From positions 186,001 through 250,000 of the forward strand of contig JAFFJZ010000081.1 in NCBI GenBank assembly GCA_018340375.1: a stretch of DNA of 64,000 nucleotides, written 5' to 3'. Positions within the stretch are counted from its first letter, which is position 1, and every line of letters begins with the position of its first letter. A program made the translations under genes and the position numbers. Shown here piece after piece: positions 58,171 to 64,000 of the stretch. The notes under the pieces were generated by a model, which worked only from the letters and a program-made list of their open reading frames with translations, made no database searches and had not been told where the DNA came from. This stretch comes from Gonatopus flavifemur. Its lineage: Eukaryota; Arthropoda; Insecta; Hymenoptera; Dryinidae.

Positions 58171-60411
58171 GAGGTGCCGGGAAGAATAACTCGCTTAGCG
58201 CTCGGAACGCATCACAAATTTGATCCAAACGGTCCCGTCGGAGGTCGAAAAAAAAAGTCGGAATTTTGAAAATTAAAAAATACTAGGTCATAGAGCTTGA
58301 AAAAACAAGGCCAGTGTCCCCTTACTATTTTCTTCTAGGATCAATAGTTCCCGAAGAAAAAAAAAAACTACACATTTTTTCATACCGAAAATCAATGTTT
58401 TCCAACATTAAACTCGTTGGATCTCATTCATTTTTCGGCGAATCGGAATAAAACTTACAGTTTCTGATTTGTGAGACTTCACCGAAGACGACAATGTCGA
58501 AAAAATTTGTGAAAATTAATAATAAATTAATTAATTTTTCATTCGAAGTAAAAATCATGTGTTTTATGCTTTGCATTGAAAAAGTGTCGGGGGAAGTATG
58601 AGATACAAAAAACTTCCAGCGACAAAGTTGTTCGCTAAGGTATGGAAAAACTTTTTGGGAAGCTCCAGATCGATTGGATTATTGGTTTGCAAAATACAGG
58701 GATTTATTTGTTAGCGCGCAACGGAAATCTATCACGATTATGCGTCTTCACCGGCTGACTATCAGGGTCCGTAGGAAAGATTGTATTCACTCACTTTTTC
58801 AACTTGAGATGTGTTTTTGGGTCGGAGAATTCGAATATCCAACTATTTTCACGAGAATTCATTTCCTTTATCCATGTTTTTGTTATAAGAAATTTGATTG
58901 AAGTTACAGAAAGAATAACTCGCTTAGTGCTTGAAATCACGTGGAAGAGTGATCATATTGGGCAATAAAAACAAGTAGGTGGGAACAAGTAATTAAAAAT
59001 ATACATATTCAGATTCTTGTGAGTAAAACTTCCTATTTTGACACACATTTCTCAAGATGAAAAACATTCTCGGTATCAAATCAATAGTTTTGAAAACATA
59101 CCTCACGATTACTCAGTCGTTTGTTAGCGAAATCCAATGCTATTTTCAGGATGTGTGCTCAATAGTATATCAATTATCACCAACTACGAGATTTTGTGAG
59201 AAGCATAATGTGTTGAATTTTATTCAATCACAAATCAATGCTAATCGACAATTACGTTTCACGTACTTCGAAGAAAAGTATCAAAAGAATTTGTCCTACC
59301 ACTGTGAGAAATGTAACGAGGAGAATACTCGTAGTGCATGAGAATTCCGATCCTACGATGTTTCTCTAATTATTTTTACACTAGTGCTGCCGAAACAATT
59401 CGATTTTCATTTGTTTACAAACTGCTGGATTCAACGTTATTATCACGGTTGTCGTATTACATTAAATGTAATCGTGAGGTATGTTTTCCAAACTATTGAT
59501 TTGAGACCGAGAATGTTTTTCATCTTGAGAAGTATGTGTCAAAATAGGAAGTTTTACTTACAAGAATCTGAATATGTATATTTTTTATTACTTGTTCCCA
59601 CCTACTTGTTTTTATTGCCCAATATGATCACTCTTCTACGTGATTTCAAGCACTAAGCGAGTTATTCTTTCTGTAACTTCAATCAAATTTTTTATAACAA
59701 AAACATGGATGAAGGAAATGAAATCTCGTAAGAATAGTTGGATATTCGAATTCTCCGACCCAAAAAAACATCTAAAGTTGAAAGAGTGAGTGAATACAAT
59801 CTTTCCTACGGACCCTGATAGTCACCCGGTAAAAGACGCATAATCGTGATAGATTTCCGTTGCGCGCCAACAATCAATCCCTGTATTTTGCAAACTAATA
59901 ATCCAATCGATCTGGAACTTCCCAAAAAGTTTTTCCATACCTTAGCGAACAACTTTGTCGCTGGAAGTTTTTTGTATCTCATACTTCCCCCGACACTTTT
60001 TCAATGCAAAGCATAAAACACATGATTTTTACTTCGAATGAAAAATCAATTAATTTATTATTAATTTTTACCATTTTTTTCGATATTGTCGTCTTCGGTG
60101 GAGTCTCACAAATCAGAAACTGTAAGTTTTATTCCGATTCGCCGAAAAATGAATGAGATCCAACGAGTTTAATGTTGGAAAACATTGATTTTTGGTATGA
60201 AAAAATGTGTAGTTTTTATTTTTTTCCTCGGAAACTATTGATCGTAGAAGAAAATAGTAAGGGGACACTGGCCTTGTTTTTTCAAGCTCTATGACCTAGT
60301 ATTTTTTAATTTTCAAAATTCCGACTTTCTTTTTCGACTTCCGACGGGACCGTTTGGATCAAATTAGTGATGCGTTCCGAGCGCTAAGCGAGTTATTCTT
60401 CCCGGCACCTC
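58171..60411. mobile_element. Foldback element 3, about 940-bp arms
   Basis: Left arm 58,171-59,112 and right arm 59,468-60,411 are near-perfect inverted copies, separated by a 355-bp spacer. Ends GAGGTGCCGGGAAGAATAAC. The phrase AGAATAACTCGCTTAGYGCT occurs twice per arm (58,182 and 58,913 on the left). AATT lies on both sides but could be part of the TIR. The open frame across the left arm and spacer (59,057-59,341) encodes no recognised protein. No transposase. Confidence 0.9.
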
Positions 60412-60760
60412 AATTCTAACATTGATGACCCTGTAAACGTTAGTCTCGTATAGGAATTTGATGAAAATATCATGTCTCAGTTTATTTTCACTTCATGGTG
60501 TGAAATTGATCAATCGATCCCACATTCTCGTACATGACTAACGTTTACAGCGCCGTGAGGTGTTGGAATCTGACTTGTAATTTTCTTCCAAAAAACTGTG
60601 TCATGTCTGTTATATGCAGATGATATTTCTCATATTGTACCTTGTGGATTGCGCAGAGCTCTTCGAATGGAAATTCTCGTTGTATAGTCGGTCAATTCAG
60701 TACGAGGGTAACGGTCCCATGTCCCGAAAGTTCAATAGCCCGAAATTCATTGATTGGTCA

Positions 60761-61545
60761 CACTGTTAAAAATTGCTTGAAATTTCATGTACTTTTCATG
60801 CACATATGTGAATGAAAATTCAATTTTTGTGAACTGAAATAGGAGTCCAAATACATGTTATTGAATTCTCAAGTTATTGTGCATGAAAATTGAAATTAAT
60901 GTACAGGTGATTGGAAAAACTTAGAAAAATTTAATCCAGTATAATAACATAATAATATCATTATAATTATAATCAAATCATGGCTCTAATGGCATCCAAC
61001 TGAGAATAACAAAAATGATCCAAGTGTGTTTGGATTTGAAAAAAAATCTAAAAATGCTCATATCTCCAAAACTAATCTTCAAAAAAACGGAAAATTCTTG
61101 CATTATGGCTGCAGAATACGCCCTTGAAATACAATTTTTCTCACTATGGGTCACCCTGTATACTAACGCTTTGACGAAGTCATCCACGTATCCACTTCAA
61201 CTATGTACTAGTTAGATCACACGGTTTGTTCAGTGTTTCTACATTACAGGTACATCTTGATTCACAAGTTTGAAGAATGAACGCAAGGTCATATAAGCAG
61301 AAAAATGCTCCTTTCCACATAAGTGGCAGTGGCTTGAGTGACAGAGCTTTGGCGTCCGACTTCGACGTCCCGCGTTCAAATCTCGTGAAGGTGATTTTTT
61401 TTTCAACAATCATGAACATGTGCATGAAAGTTAAAGAACTTGTTATTGAATTTTCAAGTGCAGTGCGAATTATTTTTCAATTACGTGAGTGGAAGTTGCT
61501 TCCATTACATGTAATTGAAAATTCAATCAGAAATTTCTAACAGTG
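60761..61545. mobile_element. CACTG-type TIR element with tRNA-like module, 785 bp
   Basis: Ends CACTGTTAAAAATTGC and, inverted, CACTGTTAGAAATTTCTG. CA on both sides (60,759-60,760; 61,546-61,547). Subterminal motifs GAAATTTCATGTAC, TTCATGCACATATGTG and TTACATGTAATTGAAAATTC repeat. A tRNA-like module is at 61,325-61,392. Confidence 0.8.
61325..61392 (+). ncRNA. tRNA-like module
   Basis: The A-box-like GTGGCTTGAGTGACAGAGC starts at 61,329 and the B-box GCGTTCAAATCTCG at 61,372. The 43-44 bp spacing is exact for a class I tRNA. An imperfect anticodon stem (GCGTC ... GACGT) encloses a 7-base loop. A T-run follows at about 61,396, a possible Pol III terminator. It is about 76% along the TIR element. 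Confidence 0.55.
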
Positions 61546-61664
61546 CAATTTCTGGTAAGTTTTAGTGAGGGTATTGGGGATCTACTTGTGGCCATTAAGG
61601 ATCTACCTGCTATAATATATTCGCATTCTAGTGTATCATATAAGAGCCTGTGAGGGACAACTAC

Positions 61665-61895
61665 TGGGGGTAGACCTCCAATAGCCTGACCACCCGTTGG
61701 CCCGGCCGGCTGTTATCGCGAATTTTGATAATCCGACTGAAGGAAATTCCGATTCATGATCTGGGCCTTCTAATCTATCTTATAGTAACGATAAATCGGA
61801 GATGCATCTTGAGGCGGGATATTACATTCCGGAATAATTGCCCTTCGGGCCAACGGGCAGTCAGATTATTGAAGGTCTACTCTACTGGGTAACCC
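61665..61895. repeat. GC-richer inverted repeat
   Basis: GTAGACCTCCAATAGCCTGA and CCCGTTGGCCCG near 61,670 are mirrored by CGGGCCAACGGGCAG and ATTGAAGGTCTAC near 61,855-61,885. MITE-like hairpin with unclear ends. Confidence 0.6.
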
Positions 61896-61904
61896 CTCCA
61901 ATGT

Positions 61905-62085
61905 CCCAAATGCTCAATGTCACGAACTCTCAATGCCTCAAATTCAAATGTTTCGAACGCATATGTCTCGAATGTTGGAATTGACGAATCAGCGAATTTC
62001 GGGATATTAGACATCCGAGACATTTGAATGCGGGGAATTGAGCGTTCGTGCCATTGACATTCGGGACATTATGGGCTACCAACTA
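61905..62085. repeat. Inverted repeat with ATGTCCC motifs
   Basis: CAATGTCCCAAATGCTCAAT and CAAATGTTTCG on the left mirror ACATTTGAATGCGGG and CATTCGGGACATTATGGG on the right. A similar CATGTCCCGAAAGTTC occurs alone at about 60,719. Hairpin MITE or remnant. Confidence 0.6.
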
Positions 62086-62111
62086 CTGATCGAGTTGTGA
62101 GTTTGAATATT

Positions 62112-62614
62112 CCCGAAGAGAACATGAAGCTTCAGCGAACGTTCAGATTAGATCTGTATAGATCGACTCGAAGATTTATGCAAGCTAGCTTTTAGATTCA
62201 CAAACGTTCGTCAAAGGTATTACGAACGTTGGGATGTCCATCTCGAAATACGTTCAGGAAACATAGATGGAACGTTCGCTGAAGGTTCATCGAAGGTTTA
62301 ACGAAGCCCCACAAAAATATCTATACTCATATTAATTTTGATCAATTTATATGAAAAATAAATTGATTAACAAACATAAATTATTATGAATCAATCTAAG
62401 TATAGATATTTATGTGGAGCTTTGTTAAATCTTCGATGAACCTTCAGCGAACGTTCCATTTATGTTTCTTGAACATATTTTGAGGCGGACATTTCAACGT
62501 CCGTACAACCTTTGTCAAACGTTTGTGAATCTAAAGGTTAGCTCTAATGAACCTCCAGCCCGATCTATACACACCTGATCTGAACGTTCGCTGAAGCTTC
62601 ATGTTCTCTTCTGG
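62112..62614. mobile_element. CCC-type TIR element, 503 bp, TT target duplication
   Basis: Left end CCCGAAGAGAACATGAAGCT; right end inverted CCAGAAGAGAACATGAAGCT. TT flanks both sides (62,110-62,111; 62,615-62,616). The arms of about 220 bp are dense in GAACGTTC and AGATCT-type palindromes. The 60-bp spacer is AT-rich. Confidence 0.88.
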
Positions 62615-62964
62615 TTTTGATACAATATTTTGAATATCGATATTTTCAAGGACCGATATTTTCATACGTATCGATCATTTTGCCTTACATCGCCCATCTC
62701 TACCTCATACAGAAGAATTCATGGGAAAAATGTCTGATCCGTTCGAATTGTGTCTGTTAATTCGCTCAATTTTTTTCCAGATAAATCACAGTAATTGGGA
62801 AAACGTCATAACGGTCGAAGGAATGGGATGAAACTAATTGAATAATCTATTCCAATTCAAAAGGCAGGCAATATCACTTCTAATGTTACAAAACCGAATT
62901 CCAAATGGAATATTTTTGCGCAGTGACAAGAGACTTTTTTTCATGTTTAATGGATTCATATTAA

Positions 62965-63228
62965 CCCTTTCAATGCATATGTGGATCACTTTTGTCCAGG
63001 TGATTTTTTTCAAGACCAATATTCCAGTACATTCTTAAGATTCCAAACCATAAAAGATCTAATCGTTGCCTGATTTTCAGTAAATAAGTTTGTTCCACAC
63101 ACTTGATAGTATGTTCATGAATTTTGGCAGATATTTTGAACCACTTTTACGACCTGGAATAATGGGTAAAAATCGATGGGCCATGTGCGCACTGATGAGG
63201 TACCATTTTGTAGTGCGCACTGAAAGGG
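62965..63228. mobile_element. piggyBac-type MITE, 264 bp
   Basis: CCCTTTCAATGC at the left pairs with CCCTTTCAGTGCGCAC from the right, between TTAA (62,961-62,964) and TCAA (63,229-63,232, one change from TTAA). No transposase. Confidence 0.7.
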
Positions 63229-63374
63229 TCAATGACAGCGAAACTAATGTTTGTTTCATATAGTTTCTATTTATTTTCCCCAAAGAGAAGTTATTCACTG
63301 TTAAGAAATGTTGGATTAGAAGCCTTAGCACTTGGTACTCGATACCTTCCTCTGAAAAGCATGAATTTAAGTTA

Positions 63375-64000
63375 ACACCTCGTTCAATAAGGCCCGAGAC
63401 TAACAACGAGAACAACATTTTTTCTTCAAAAATCATTTTTATTCATCAATATAATCTCCTTTTAGAGTGATACAATCTTTCCAACGCCTTTCCAACATTT
63501 CTATACCATGTTTATAGAAGGATTTATCCTTTGCTTCAAAATAGGCTTCAGTTTCGGCGATGACCTCCTCATTCGAGCCAAATTGTTTTCCCTGGAGCAT
63601 TTTTTTGAGATCAGCGAAGAGTCAGGCTAAATCTAGCGAATACGGGGGGTGGGGAAGCGAATCAAAGCTCAACTCGTTGAATTGTGCCATTGTTTTCATG
63701 GACTTGTGGCATGATGCATTGTCTTGGTGAAAAACGATTTTTTCCTTTCTCATGTGCGGTCGTTTTGCTGCGATCTCCTCCTTCAAACGTACCAACAAGT
63801 GAATATAATAATCACTGTTGATCCATTTACCTTTTTCCAGGTAGTCAATGAAAATCACGTCATGTGTATCCCAAAAAACAGACGTCATGACTTTGCCAAC
63901 AGACTGCTGCGTTTTTGGACGCTTTGGCCGGCTTCCGCCAGCCATGCGCCACTCAGATGATTGCCGATTCGACTCCGGAGTGAAATGATGTATCCATGTT
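63375..64000 (-). mobile_element. mariner transposon, 3' part, runs off the window
   Basis: On the minus strand the transposase frame is followed by a mariner-type end: GTTAGTCTCGGGCCTTATTG then AACGAGGTGT, next to TA at 63,373-63,374. The 5' half and other TIR lie beyond 64,000. Confidence 0.85.
63439..64000 (-). pseudogene. mariner transposase, third catalytic Asp deleted
   Basis: The frame enters the window as TWIHHFTPESNRQSSEW. It continues with VGKVMTSVFWDTHDVIFIDY and HQDNASCHKS (second catalytic Asp). The expected DLAPSDYWLF block is reduced to DLA, stop TGA, LF: a 12-bp in-frame deletion removes PSDY, including the third Asp of the D,D34D triad, and Trp has become TGA. The remainder is intact in frame to LKGDYIDE and TAA at 63,441-63,439. 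The copy cannot encode an active transposase, though it may be recent given how little else is changed. Confidence 0.92.

Larger units (their letters stand above)
57819..62702. mobile_element. hAT-like element holding three nested elements, 4,884 bp
   Basis: TIR TAGAAATGGGCGATATG at the left pairs with TAGAGATGGGCGATGTAAGG from the right. Flanks are CCTTATAC (57,811-57,818) and CCTCATAC (62,703-62,710), an 8-bp duplication with one mismatch. CGATAT/TCGATA motifs are dense in both subterminal zones. Nested inside are a foldback (58,171-60,411), a CACTG-type element (60,761-61,545) and a CCC-type element (62,112-62,614). Net length without these is about 1.35 kb. No hAT transposase is seen. Confidence 0.8.

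Noticed and set aside
59057..59341. 94-codon frame (MKNILGIKSIVLKTYL...) as a captured gene
   Set aside because: Mostly foldback arm and spacer; the Cys pairs near its end (FCEKH, HCEKCNEEN) are suggestive but no family is recognised.
1..64000. CRISPR arrays, operons or prokaryotic defence systems
   Set aside because: No evenly spaced direct repeats with unique spacers and no bacterial gene organisation; the window is eukaryotic.

Overview
The window looks like a repeat-saturated, AT-rich stretch of an arthropod nuclear genome, most likely an insect and possibly a hymenopteran. The evidence is short introns with GT-AG borders, a decayed CYP6-like cytochrome P450, two exons that read like an insect odorant receptor, and mariner, piggyBac, hAT, Ty3/Gypsy and non-LTR elements. 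No bacterial-style gene organisation, rRNA gene or CRISPR array is visible. Host coding sequence is a small fraction of the window. Most of the sequence is transposable elements (TEs) and their nested remains.

Layout. 0-1.6 kb: two minus-strand exons of an unrecognised gene. 1.6-5.7 kb: a hAT-like element with an 8-bp target-site duplication (TSD) and a strange low-complexity interior. 6.8-9.9 kb: foldback and MITE elements. 10.3-12.1 kb: a broken LINE reverse transcriptase interrupted by a MITE and abutting an LTR. 15.8-22.9 kb: degenerate satellite arrays plus several terminal-inverted-repeat (TIR) elements. 23.6-29.6 kb: a chain of TIR elements flanking a CYP6 pseudogene. 30.7-40.3 kb: further MITEs, a broken lineage-specific gene, a TATA promoter-like site and a piggyBac MITE. 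40.7-44.4 kb: a modular palindrome carrying two younger insertions. 46.7-53.9 kb: a decayed Ty3/Gypsy retrotransposon with two LTRs, inserted inside a MITE. 56.3-56.8 kb: odorant-receptor-like exons. 57.8-62.7 kb: a hAT-like element holding three other elements. 63.4-64.0 kb: a mariner transposase lacking its third catalytic Asp.

Main discovery candidate. At least eleven elements begin with CCC, end with GGG (or near variants), and mostly sit between 2-bp target duplications of varying sequence (CA, TT, AT, TA, AC). A second set begins CACTG or CACGG, ends with the complement, and also shows 2-bp duplications (TA, TG, CA). Both sets fill their subterminal regions with short palindromes particular to each family. 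Five of the long members (about 0.8-1.75 kb) from both sets carry one tRNA-like module with A- and B-box motifs, placed about 65-76% of the way along the element when read on the tRNA strand. I see no transposase in any of them. They look like non-autonomous elements mobilised by an unidentified factor, with a recurring Pol III-like cassette.

All boundaries were read by eye. Splice junctions and family names are inferences unless a motif is cited.
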